Shown here: positions 32,314-42,011 of the stretch, piece after piece
Position numbering within the stretch: the first letter of the stretch is position 1
Layout of the letters: every line of letters begins with the position of its first letter
From: Candidatus Vallotiella adelgis
Lineage (GTDB): Bacteria > Pseudomonadota > Gammaproteobacteria > Burkholderiales > Burkholderiaceae
Assembly: GCF_020541305.1 (NCBI RefSeq)
Contig: NZ_CP047397.1
Span: 1-64,000, forward strand
Direction: 5' to 3'
DNA: 64,000 bases
The notes under the pieces: generated by a model
Databases searched by the model: none
Seen by the model: the letters and a program-made list of their open reading frames with translations, nothing else
What the model was told of the DNA's origin: nothing
Position numbers and translations under genes: made by a program

Positions 32314-33358
32314 TCCCGAAAAATCTCACCATTAATTTTTAATCTTTAATTATCTGATGTAGAGTCGGTAAAAACGCTCTCTTATTAGGAGGGTGCTTTC
32401 TCCCGAAAAATCTCACCATTGTAATGAACAGCTAATGTAATCCGCTATCCAGTGATATAGCATACAGGGAAACACCTATTACAGCGCTTAATGACGGATT
32501 ACCTATTTTTATAACGGAAAGCAACTTCCGAGCTATGCTCTATATTTCCCGAAAAATCTCACTATTACCGGGTGAATAAAGAGGAATTAATTCCTCGATG
32601 ACGCTTCTTCTCTCTTCTTTTGCCTCCCCGAACAACCTCACCTTACGATGCAATAGCAATACTATAATGCTTTTTATCCTTTATAAATCAGCTTTTTATA
32701 TGTACATACCTGCCTAAACAATGCAATAAAACAGATCCAATGCATCGCATGCTTACGCTAACTGCCCTTGTACATCACATCTTGTCGACTAGCAAGTCTT
32801 ACTACCTAAAGCTGCCAAAGCTACAATCTCCCGATAACACTCACTTATCTAGGCCGCGATGTAATTTCTAACGAAATATTGATGCTCAATTCTCTTTAGC
32901 ATGCTTCGCGATGCCGCTTAAAAACTAGAACACAGTTTATAAAGAAATAAAAAAACTGCTACCCCCAGAAATCTTGCCCTAGCAATCGCTAGTACGAAGA
33001 ATACTACACCCTAGCTATACCTCCCGTACTCTCTCACCTCACGAGTCGATTAAGTCCCGAAAAACTTCACCATGCATTAAAAATAGGCAAAGAAAAGTGA
33101 ATCCGCATAGAAGCGATGGTTCACCGCAAAATCTCACCATAGTGTTTTCTAGTCGAAAATTACGCTAAAAAAATCGCTTTACTGGCCAGGTATCTACGTT
33201 GACATATTCCCGAAAAATCTCACCCTAACTATTAAATTCGTATGACATAGCACCTGAATCCCCTCACGATATTTCCTGTTACTCCTCACCAGACTTCCTG
33301 AACCCCTTCACCGTGATATCCTGTTAAATCTCCCCTAAGTTCCCGAAAACCTTCACCT
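32314..33358 (+). repeat. Iteron array, replication origin of the Rep/Par module
   Basis: Direct repeats of an 18-base unit, consensus TCCCGAAAAATCTCACCA, run on the plus strand upstream of the Rep gene. Clear copies start at 32314, 32401, 32547, 33055 and 33208. Weaker ones start at about 32626, 32829, 33022, 33122, 33295 and 33341. Spacing is irregular (near 90 to 200 bases) and the copies towards 33300 are decayed. The CCCGAAAAA...CTCACC core is the most conserved. The array plus Rep, ParA, ParB and parS make a complete replicon module. No perfect DnaA box lies within it. Confidence 0.85.
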
Positions 33359-33608
33359 TAGTGCCGGGAAAAGCATGCTAAGCAAGGGTTTCATGAGACG
33401 TTAACGTTTTTTTAACTTAATTCTATGTGTTTTATTAACTGACTCAAGAATATGTGGATTGATTTTCGGATCTTAAGTGAAGCTTAAAATAAGTAACTTA
33501 ATCAGCCTTGCTATTGATGGGCCAAAAGAGAGCAAAATAGTGTACCCTGCTCTAGCAGGCGCTGTTTACTGGCGCATCGTAGATTAACCTGCGCTCTGCA
33601 TACAAAAC

Positions 33609-34367
33609 ATGAACAAAAACGCAATGCATGCTACAGCGACAAACTTATTGCGTCCTGCAGGACGATGGCCAGACGACGTGATGTTGTGGCACGTACAAAT
33701 TCCACTATCCCCTGCTGCGTGGAATTGGCTTCAAGTATGCCTGCCCGACGATGAACAAAAGCGAGCATTACGCTATCGTCATAATGACGATCGACTGCGT
33801 TTCGCTGCAACGCGTGCCATACTTCGAATATTGCTCGCTAGGCACACCGGTAGTGCACCGCTATCGCTATGCTTTTCATCGGGAGCGTTCGGACGGCCGG
33901 AACTTGCTGGTTACGGAGAAACATTATCGTTTAACGTTACGCACGCAGGTCAGCATGCTCTTATTGCAATATCAGAACAACGCTGCATTGGTGTGGATAT
34001 CGAATTTATTCGACGCGTAATAGCTTGGAAGGCATTGCTCGAGACAGTGTGCACTGACGCCGAACAGCGTGCGCTAAGCGCGCGTGACTACATAAGTGGT
34101 GCCCAGGGGTTTCTTCGCTGCTGGACGGCGAAAGAGGCTGCTCTCAAGGCGATTGGAGTTGGTATTTGGTGTGGTGTTCAGCGAGTTTCGGTAGATCCTT
34201 TTGCAGATGGCGCGCAGTATATCGACCCGCCGGCAATTAGCGCATGGAATAACATTTCTGCATTGCACCTGCACTGGGTCGACGACCTTTCCGACTATAT
34301 TGGCTGTATTGCGTTTGGTCCCCCTGGTAGTGTTAGTACACGTCTACGTAAATCCACTCTTTGTTGA
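33609..34367 (+). CDS. 4'-phosphopantetheinyl transferase, Sfp/AcpT superfamily
   Basis: Transfers the phosphopantetheine arm of CoA to a carrier-protein serine, converting apo to holo ACP or PCP. The 252-aa length and two-lobe organisation place it in the Sfp-like group rather than the short AcpS. Visible motifs: ALRYRHNDDRLRFAATRAILR, SFNVTHAGQHALIAIS, the Mg-binding GVDIE (about residue 125) and WTAKEAALKAIG (about residue 175). Sfp-type enzymes serve fatty-acid, polyketide or nonribosomal-peptide carriers; no such synthase is in the window. It lies alone immediately beyond the iteron region. Confidence 0.93.
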   Translation: MNKNAMHATATNLLRPAGRWPDDVMLWHVQIPLSPAAWNWLQVCLPDDEQKRALRYRHNDDRLRFAATRAILRILLARHTGSAPLSLCFSSGAFGRPELAGYGETLSFNVTHAGQHALIAISEQRCIGVDIEFIRRVIAWKALLETVCTDAEQRALSARDYISGAQGFLRCWTAKEAALKAIGVGIWCGVQRVSVDPFADGAQYIDPPAISAWNNISALHLHWVDDLSDYIGCIAFGPPGSVSTRLRKSTLC

Positions 34368-36915
34368 TTTTACTATATCATATATTATCAATTAATATTG
34401 ATAACGCACACCTGTTATAAAATTCCGTCGAAACGTTGTATGCAGTTTTTAGAGTCGACTAACAGAAAAATTAATGTGTTTAGTCCAAAGATAGGCTTTA
34501 ATTAAAGTATAAAAGCTAAAGATATTTAGTGGGTTATTATAATATAATAGACGTCGTTACAAAATCCTAGCCAACTACTAAAAAAGAGAGGTGTATATCA
34601 AAAATAAAAATGTGATGTTTATAAATCTAACAATCGCAATATAAAGACATAGTAAACATAAAACTATCGTACAATAAAATACGATTTTGAGGGCGCCTTT
34701 TCAGGAAGAAAAGTTCCACTATAGAGATGCTATAGATTTCCTATGTGGAAAGTCAGTTTTTTAACTGATAAGTTCAATATAATTAACTCAATAAAGTTAA
34801 TACATAAATCCGATATCTATATTTCCATTAATATATAAGTAAAAAAATTTAATAGTTCTCGTATTGTTTTTTTACACAATAGATATTGTGCTATAAATTT
34901 TTTGAATTTTATATAACGATAAAAAAGATATTAAATAAATCAATATTGTATCATAGTTTCTATGCTCGTTTTAAGTTCGGTGTATTACGAAAAAAGAAAA
35001 AAATTATATGTAATTTTTTTTAATAAATTCGTGAAGTGGTGTATAAAAAATTAGAAAAATAGTAGTCGAATCTTTCCAAGAAATTTGTATAAATTTTATT
35101 ATGAGCGAGAAATAAAATTTTAATATATATAAAATATTACAAGTTTACAACAATTTAATATAACAAATACTTTTTCGGAATAAATTTACTAAATATTTAT
35201 TTGTCAATATTATATTGAGCAGCAGAAAAAATTATACGGAAGCTCGGTTAACGCAGACTAAACATAGATCCTGTATAAAGTATTGTGGGTAACAGGCTAG
35301 TTTAGCTCCAAATTTTTAACGCTTAGTGATACTGATAACTACGTTCAATATTTTCATCCATCTTTCCGATAAATATAAAATTCCGACTAGAAAGTTTTAA
35401 TTTATAAGCCTTGTTATGTGCGTTCCAAAATTAAGTTTGCTAGGGTAGTAAACCCAGTAAAGATATTTTGTCCCGAATTAATAAATGTCTTTCTTGCCGG
35501 GGCGGTGATCTATTAGTACTACACTTATGGAAGATTACTAATAATGTGCAAGGGTATTTGAAGCTTCTCAAATTCTACTGTTGGGGGAATAAATACGACG
35601 CTAGACTCGGTATTTAAAAGCTTAATCAATGTTAAAGCGTCGTATAGAAATGCGTATTACGTTACCGTTCTGCTGTATTGTCTCAGATAGACGGGGAAAA
35701 CAATAACTAAACCGAGCGCACAACATAATAAGAAAAAATGCACGATTCTGCATCAGGCAACATACAAAATTATAGCTTGGATAATTAGCAATTATAGAGT
35801 CGATTTTCTACTTTAGCGACTAAAGCTATAAGTGCATTTTTTTACTTCGCCGCCATTCATGCTAATTATCCAAGCTATAGCGCCGAACGTGCTAATCGAC
35901 GCGAAACCCTACCATACTAAAGACGAAGAGCGTTAAAATGCATCTAGTATTATGGGTTTATCAGGAAGTCGACCAGCATCTCACTGGATCTTCTGCGTAT
36001 ATATCGATACCGTTTTTCGGACGAAATGTGGTCAAATCGATGTTTAGCGGCGCTGGCTTCAGATATTATGTGCGATAGCTTGACCTAATCAGCAGTGCGA
36101 ATGTCGAGACAATATGAAGGTACAGCAACGCTTGTCTATAAACGCGACTATTTGTAATTTCTCGAATACCGAAGATTACAGCATGTTATGGTGTAGAAAA
36201 GAATGAGTTCAATGAACATCTCAATTAGCTTGAGAAACGCGTCATCTAGCAGATTCATCCATATAGCTAATTGTGGATATTAATGGTGAATAGGATGCTC
36301 AGTGCAGTAGAAAATGATGTCTAGATGGTAAAAACTGTTAGTGGATTTTTATAATAGATACCATCCGATTGTAGTACTCAGAATTATATGATCGAGCAAT
36401 TATATTTGGGTGCGCACTAAAACACGTTGCGATTACTATGTCGATTCAGAATACAGCAATCAATCATCATGGGGGGAACAAAACCGATTTAGTCTATTGT
36501 TGCACAATGTTACGACAATCTCCGATTTATGCTTCCAATAAGCATAAGACCAGTGGCAGTTTAGTAGATGAATCAAGTTTCATCGAAGCACACGAATTTT
36601 TTAACTACTTAATAATCGCGGAAACATCATCATATCTTAGTGTAACGGAGTATTTTTTATATCAAAAATTTCGTTTTATGCTAATTATTGCGGTACAAAC
36701 GAGGTTGTGTACGGTTATGAACTTTTTTGTCAGGCTAGTTTAGATAAGATCGTAATTTCACCGAGATACTGTAAATGACGACTAATTAATTTATCTTATA
36801 TCATTTCTATACGTTATTTTATCTATCTCTAATATAGTTAACGCCATGGCAGCGCTAAGCTCCCGTATCATTAAGGCCTCTGTACGCTTTATTCACGTAT
36901 TCTTAAAGGAGTCGA
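34368..36915. other. 2.5-kb gene desert
   Basis: Very AT-rich first half; second half slightly richer in GC with frames (for example 36438-36743) that match no family I know. The main structure is a 19-bp perfect inverted repeat at 35771-35789/35861-35879. ybaL transcription must start near the end. Confidence 0.5.
35771..35879. repeat. 19-bp perfect inverted repeat, 109-bp element
   Basis: TATAGCTTGGATAATTAGC (35771-35789) is exactly inverted at 35861-35879, with 71 bases between. The size resembles a MITE or a decayed mobile-element end pair, but no target-site duplication was recognised and no second copy was seen in the window. Confidence 0.5.
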
Positions 36916-38646
36916 ATGCCTCACGATATCAGCCTTATCACTTTGATTGCAACTGGTCTAGGGCTCGCGATGATTCTCGGATACGCTGTGTCCTGGCTGA
37001 GCATGCCACCATTAGTCGGCTACCTAGTAGCCGGCGTTCTATGCGGACCAGCGACCCCTGGTTTTGTCGGAGACATTGCGCTTGCCGGCCAGCTTGCTGA
37101 GATCGGCGTGATGCTGCTGATGTTCGGCGTCGGGTTACATTTTTCGCTTGACGATCTGCTAGCCGTCAAGCGTATTGCTGTACCTGGCGCAATTTTCCAG
37201 ATTGTGGTGGCAACGGCGCTTGGTATGGGTACGGCAATGTGGTGGGGTTGGCCAATCGGGGTGTCGCTTGTCTTCGGGTTAGCGTTGTCAGTAGCTAGCA
37301 CGGTCGTATTGCTACGCGCATTGGAGGCTCGAAGCCAGCTTGATTCGGCCAACGGCCGTATTGCGGTCGGTTGGCTAATTGTCGAAGACCTTCTTATGGT
37401 GCTCATACTGGTCTTGCTTCCACCGTTAGCCGGTCTGCTCGGTGGCTCTCCGGACGGTCACCATATTATCGCGGGACTTACTGAGGTGCATTCGGCTATT
37501 CCGCAGCCTAGATTGTGGGCAATGGTTGGCGTAACCTGCGCGAAGGTTGCTGCTTTTATCGCATTAATGCTAGTGGTCGGACGCCGGGTCTTCCCGCGGC
37601 TCTTATTCCTAGTAGCTCGCACTGGTTCACGCGAGCTGTTCACACTATGTGTGATCGTTGCTGCAGTAGGCGTAGCATATGGCTCGTCGCGTTTATTCGA
37701 TGTGTCGTTCGCGCTGGGTGCATTCTTCGCAGGAATGATGATGCGCGAGTCCGAGTTCAGTCATCGTGCAGCGGACCAGACTTTGCCGTTGCGCGATGCA
37801 TTCTCGGTTTTGTTCTTCGTGTCGGTTGGTATGCTATTCGATCCCCATGTATTACTTAACGCACCACTACATGTACTCGGCGTAGTCGCGATTATTATGC
37901 TTGGCAAGACATTAGCAGCAGTAGCCCTAGTGCTTGCTTTCCGTTACCCGCTAAACAGCGCATTGACTGTTGGTGCGAGCCTTGCGCAAATAGGTGAATT
38001 TTCATTTATTCTAGCCGGACTAGGAATGTCGCTTGGCTTATTACCGAAAGAAGGGCAAGATTTGATTCTTGCTGGCTCGCTTATTTCGATTTCTTTGAAT
38101 TCTCTCGTGTTTGCTGCAGTTGAGCCGGCACAGGCATGGATCCGTAGTCGCTCTAGCTTAGCGCGACGAATGGAATGCCGCGAGGATCCGCTAGCTGCAC
38201 TACCGATGACAGTTCCGCAGGCTCACTTAACCGGCCAAGTCGTAATTGTCGGTTATGGCCGGGTCGGGCGCCGTATCGCACAGACGCTAGCTACTCATCG
38301 GATTTCGTATGTAGTAGCTGAGCAGCATCGCGATATTGTCGAGAAACTTCGCGCTGAACAGGTGCCTGCTGTGTGTGGAAATGCATCTGATCCGATAGTT
38401 CTGGTACAGGCACACGTCGCCCGGGCGGGAATGTTAGTGGTGACGTTGCCGGATACTTTTGATGTGCGAAAGATTGTCGATATTGCTCGCATGGTGAATC
38501 CGTCTATCGAAGCGGTGTTGTGCACCGACAATGACGACGAAGCTGAGTTACTTAAATCAGAGCAGGTCGGCACTGTGTTTGTTGGAGATAGAGAGTTGGC
38601 ACATGGTATGAGTTTGCACGTTCTATCACGGATGACCGGTTCTTAG
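36916..38646 (+). CDS. ybaL: Monovalent cation:proton antiporter-2 family protein, YbaL/KefB-like
   Basis: A 576-aa inner-membrane antiporter. The first about 400 residues form hydrophobic segments of the Na+/H+ exchanger domain (LITLIATGLGLAMILGYAVSWL onward, with a GVGLHFSLDDL loop). A cytoplasmic Rossmann RCK/TrkA-N domain begins near residue 440 with VVIVGYGRVGRRIAQTL and ends near the C-terminus. The C-terminus lacks a long KefC-type tail, as in YbaL. It would export K+ in exchange for protons under gating by a nucleotide. A strong AAAGGAG Shine-Dalgarno (36905-36911) fixes the start. Confidence 0.93.
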   Translation: MPHDISLITLIATGLGLAMILGYAVSWLSMPPLVGYLVAGVLCGPATPGFVGDIALAGQLAEIGVMLLMFGVGLHFSLDDLLAVKRIAVPGAIFQIVVATALGMGTAMWWGWPIGVSLVFGLALSVASTVVLLRALEARSQLDSANGRIAVGWLIVEDLLMVLILVLLPPLAGLLGGSPDGHHIIAGLTEVHSAIPQPRLWAMVGVTCAKVAAFIALMLVVGRRVFPRLLFLVARTGSRELFTLCVIVAAVGVAYGSSRLFDVSFALGAFFAGMMMRESEFSHRAADQTLPLRDAFSVLFFVSVGMLFDPHVLLNAPLHVLGVVAIIMLGKTLAAVALVLAFRYPLNSALTVGASLAQIGEFSFILAGLGMSLGLLPKEGQDLILAGSLISISLNSLVFAAVEPAQAWIRSRSSLARRMECREDPLAALPMTVPQAHLTGQVVIVGYGRVGRRIAQTLATHRISYVVAEQHRDIVEKLRAEQVPAVCGNASDPIVLVQAHVARAGMLVVTLPDTFDVRKIVDIARMVNPSIEAVLCTDNDDEAELLKSEQVGTVFVGDRELAHGMSLHVLSRMTGS

Positions 38647-39103
38647 AACCGATTCGGATCGATACAACTAATGCTATTAAGCAATTAATAATACTTGAAT
38701 CAAGTTTCACCGAAACTTAGGTGACTAGACTAACAAATGTATGTACTGTGATCCACAGTTTCTATATATATAAACTTTCGGTTAACTAATCTTAGACACA
38801 GTAAGACTGGGGTGCTAAAAGAAATTCTGCATTTTATATGTCACTATTGATCGGGTAAAATATATTTTTTAAAATGATATAGTAGCTACTACGGAAATAA
38901 AATTTCCGATTTATAGTATGCATCGAAGATGCATAATTGGTTACATTTGCACTCAGTTCCGTTAATCGGCTTTGACGACCTGGAAGCAATCAATATTTGT
39001 ATAACAAGAGTTACCTCTAGTTGTAGGTCTATTGCTAGGCTAAAACATAGCTAACGCGCTTCAAATTATCCCATATTATTGTGATCAGCCTAATTTAATA
39101 CCA
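38647..39103. other. Gap between convergent ybaL and shc
   Basis: Two small perfect hairpins, CGGAAAT/ATTTCCG (38893-38909) and ATGCATC/GATGCAT (38919-38935), lie between the convergent stops and may be terminators. Otherwise nothing is recognised. Confidence 0.5.
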
Positions 39104-41101
39104 TCATATTCCGCAGGCTACAGTGCATTCGTTGCGTACGGTGAGATTGCGGTAACGGGCAAGTGCCCATAGCGGGAAAAACTTTCGGTATCCGTGATAG
39201 CGTAGGTAGAACACGCGCGGGAATCCGGTAGCAGTAAACAGCAGTTCGTCCCATAATCCTTCATCGTTTTGCGTGTTTAGTAAGTAGGCGACTCCGCGCG
39301 CGACGGCTGCATCCTGTGCGCAACCAGCCGACATTAATCCAAGTAGTGCCCATGCAGTCTGTGATGCAGTGCTCGTCGATCTTTTGTGGCCACAGTAGTT
39401 CAGTGTATAGCTGTCTCCGTTTTCGCCCCAGCTACCATCCGGATTCTGAATTGAACGTAACCACTGTGCTGCGCGTCGCATCAGCAATGTGTCCGGAGTG
39501 ATGCCGGCGGCACGCAGGCCGCATAACGCGGACCAAGTTCCGTAAATATAATTCATTCCCCATCGACCATACCAGCTTCCATTATCCTGCTGATCCGCAA
39601 TGAGATATTGCTTCGCGCGAGAGGCTGACATCTGTCGTTGCGGAGTACTGGAAAGTTGCGATAGCATTGACAGACAACGTGCAGATACATCTGCAGTCGG
39701 CGGGTCTAGTAATGCTCCATGATCAGAGAATGGGATATTGTTTAGGTATAAATGTGTGTTTTCTGGCTCAAATGCGCCCCAGCCACCACTGTAGCTTTGC
39801 ATACCAACCACCCACTCACAGGCTCGATTAATCGCATTGCTATAGTTCTTGCGAACCTGCAGTTTCTCCATACGGTCCATCGCCATTACGACTACTGCCG
39901 TATCATCTACGTCTGGGTAATATGGATTCGAGAACTGGAAAGCCCATCCACCAGGCCGCACATTTGCGCGACGTGAAATCCAATCGCCTCGAGTTTCGAG
40001 GATTTGGAGCGGAAGTAGCCAGTCAAGTCCTCTTGCCGCATGCTCGATTGCACGCTGCTCGCCGGTTTCTATCAGTGCGTGCGCAGTCAGCGCGGTGTCC
40101 CAAACTGGAGATAGACAAGGCTGACAATAGGCTTCGTTATCATGGATAACTAGTAATTTGTTGATCGACTTTCGCGCGATCGCGCGATGTGGATGGTCTG
40201 GTGGATAGCCAAGGACATCATACATTAGTACCGAGTAGACCATAGCTAGAAATATCGCACCGAGGCCGTCCTCGCCGTTCAGGCGCTCTTCGACAAAGTG
40301 CGCTGCGGCATCAATGGCTTTTTGGCGTGAATGTTTTGGGAAAAACCGATCAAACCTTCGCAGCAAAACATCAATTATCGAAAAGAATAAAAACCATCCC
40401 TGGTTCTGATGTAGAGCTCTCGATATCGGTCCGACGTTTCGTGGCGAACCGACGAAAATTTCATCGATTCCAATGCCGTGAGGATTACGAGCACGAGGCC
40501 GTTTAGCCTGAAGCACGAGTAGCGGAACGAGCACAGTTCGCGACCAGTATGATACTTTCGATAAGTGAAACGGAAACCATCTCGGTAGCAGCATTATTTC
40601 AACAGGCATCATCGGAACTGCGCACCAGTCAAGCACACCATATAGTGCGAGCAAGATTCGTGTGAATACGTTGCTTTTAGCCGCGCCACCATGCGCTAAA
40701 ATTGCATCATGCGCGTGTTTCATATGTGGTGCGTCAGGTGGATCGCCGATCATCTTCAGTGCGAAATATGCTTTAACGCTGACGTTCATGTCGAAATCAC
40801 CATCGTGGAATAATGGCCATCCGCCGTGTTTTCCCTGGATTCTCCTTAGGTAGGTGCCGATCTTTTTCTCGAGGATGGAATCAGGTGTTTCCCCTAGATA
40901 ATGAACCATTAACACATACTCTGCTGTAATCGTTGCATCGGCCTCTAACTCAAATACCCAATGGCCGTCATCATATTGGGCGGCTAGTAGTGCATTGGTT
41001 GCCGATCGGATTGCATGCTCCAGACGCTCAGTCAGCAGTGGCGTGCTGGTGTGTTCGGTGGGTGTGTCAGTAATGTCGGGATTTAAGGGTTTATAAAACA
41101 T
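39104..41101 (-). CDS. shc: Squalene-hopene cyclase
   Basis: Cyclises squalene into the pentacyclic hopene, the core of hopanoid membrane lipids. The 665-aa protein has the catalytic DVDD motif (PDVDDTAVVV, about residue 393) and several QW repeats, for example QDNGSWYGRWGMNYIYGTWSALCGL and QNPDGSWGENGDSY, as well as QYDDGHWVFELEADATITAEY at the start. It is an intact monotopic membrane enzyme. hpnD lies 64 bases upstream on the same strand, so the two are probably cotranscribed. Its preservation in a reduced genome suggests hopanoids are needed for membrane stability in the host. Confidence 0.97.
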   Translation of the reverse strand: MFYKPLNPDITDTPTEHTSTPLLTERLEHAIRSATNALLAAQYDDGHWVFELEADATITAEYVLMVHYLGETPDSILEKKIGTYLRRIQGKHGGWPLFHDGDFDMNVSVKAYFALKMIGDPPDAPHMKHAHDAILAHGGAAKSNVFTRILLALYGVLDWCAVPMMPVEIMLLPRWFPFHLSKVSYWSRTVLVPLLVLQAKRPRARNPHGIGIDEIFVGSPRNVGPISRALHQNQGWFLFFSIIDVLLRRFDRFFPKHSRQKAIDAAAHFVEERLNGEDGLGAIFLAMVYSVLMYDVLGYPPDHPHRAIARKSINKLLVIHDNEAYCQPCLSPVWDTALTAHALIETGEQRAIEHAARGLDWLLPLQILETRGDWISRRANVRPGGWAFQFSNPYYPDVDDTAVVVMAMDRMEKLQVRKNYSNAINRACEWVVGMQSYSGGWGAFEPENTHLYLNNIPFSDHGALLDPPTADVSARCLSMLSQLSSTPQRQMSASRAKQYLIADQQDNGSWYGRWGMNYIYGTWSALCGLRAAGITPDTLLMRRAAQWLRSIQNPDGSWGENGDSYTLNYCGHKRSTSTASQTAWALLGLMSAGCAQDAAVARGVAYLLNTQNDEGLWDELLFTATGFPRVFYLRYHGYRKFFPLWALARYRNLTVRNECTVACGI

Positions 41102-41165
41102 GATGATTCAATCTCTAGAAACAATTCTGCGGTGCAGTGCTTATCGGACAGCATCAGACGAATAG

Positions 41166-42011
41166 TCAGAAAAGATAGTGTTTGACAATAGCTAGCATAA
41201 GGCTTGTACGCGATACGCGAACAGGCTTACGCGGAACGGCGAATCCACGTTGGACTAGCTGCTTGAGTAATGCGTAATAAACTTGCGCCATAATGCGTGG
41301 CGCAATAACCACGTACCGAGGATACTGCCGCATGATTTTGGTGGCTTGAGAAAAGTGCTCGCGAGCATTGGCAATGAGTGGAGCGCATGCGCGATCTAGC
41401 GATTCGTCACAGATAGAGTACGGTGTAAGATGCGTGAGGCCGGCTTCTACAAGCATATCTCGGGGTAAATAGAACCGGCCTACGGCAGCGTCTTCGTCAA
41501 TGTCTCTTAGGATGTTAGTCAACTGCAACGCTCGCCCGAGATGATGCGCGAGCTTTAGACCATCGTCATCTGGCATTCCAAAAACTTTTACCGATAAGCG
41601 ACCAACCGCACTGGCGACACGATCGCAATACAGGTCAAGTGTGTTGCGATCCGGGGCTACGACAGTATTGACTACATCCATCTCCATACCATCAATTATC
41701 GCGATGAAATCATTCTGTCGAAGTGAGAACCGCTGTACTACACGCGAGAGCGGTTCTAGCTGTGTACCGATATTTCCAACGTACAAGGCTGCTATCTTAG
41801 AACGCCATTGCGAGAGTATAGTGAGTTTGTGTTCTCGAGACATGCCACTGTCTGCGACATTGTCGACTTGATGGCAGAACGAATAGATCTCGTACATTCC
41901 TTCCCGCTGCGCTTTGGGTAGGATGCGCATCGCGGTGTAGAACGAACTGCTAGACGCGACTTGCTGTCTGCGAATAGCATAATGTGTTTTGATAGATTCG
42001 TCGATGTCCAC
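41166..42011 (-). CDS. hpnD: Presqualene diphosphate / phytoene-squalene synthase (HpnD-like)
   Basis: Joins two farnesyl diphosphates head to head to presqualene diphosphate, the first dedicated step to squalene and hopanoids. About 281 aa. Motifs: SSSFYTAMRILP, the aspartate-rich CHQVDNVADS (DxxxD) and the second acidic motif NILRDIDEDAAVGRFYLPRD. I choose a GTG start at 42011 (VDIDESIKTHYAI), matching the family length; a TTG at 42041 is also possible. HpnC and HpnE, which complete squalene synthesis in the three-enzyme route, are not visible here. It is followed by shc. Confidence 0.9.
   Translation of the reverse strand: MDIDESIKTHYAIRRQQVASSSSFYTAMRILPKAQREGMYEIYSFCHQVDNVADSGMSREHKLTILSQWRSKIAALYVGNIGTQLEPLSRVVQRFSLRQNDFIAIIDGMEMDVVNTVVAPDRNTLDLYCDRVASAVGRLSVKVFGMPDDDGLKLAHHLGRALQLTNILRDIDEDAAVGRFYLPRDMLVEAGLTHLTPYSICDESLDRACAPLIANAREHFSQATKIMRQYPRYVVIAPRIMAQVYYALLKQLVQRGFAVPRKPVRVSRTSLMLAIVKHYLF

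Noticed and set aside
36438-36743. Plus-strand frame of 101 codons as a gene
   Set aside because: No recognisable motif, no ribosome-binding site, located in a decayed region.
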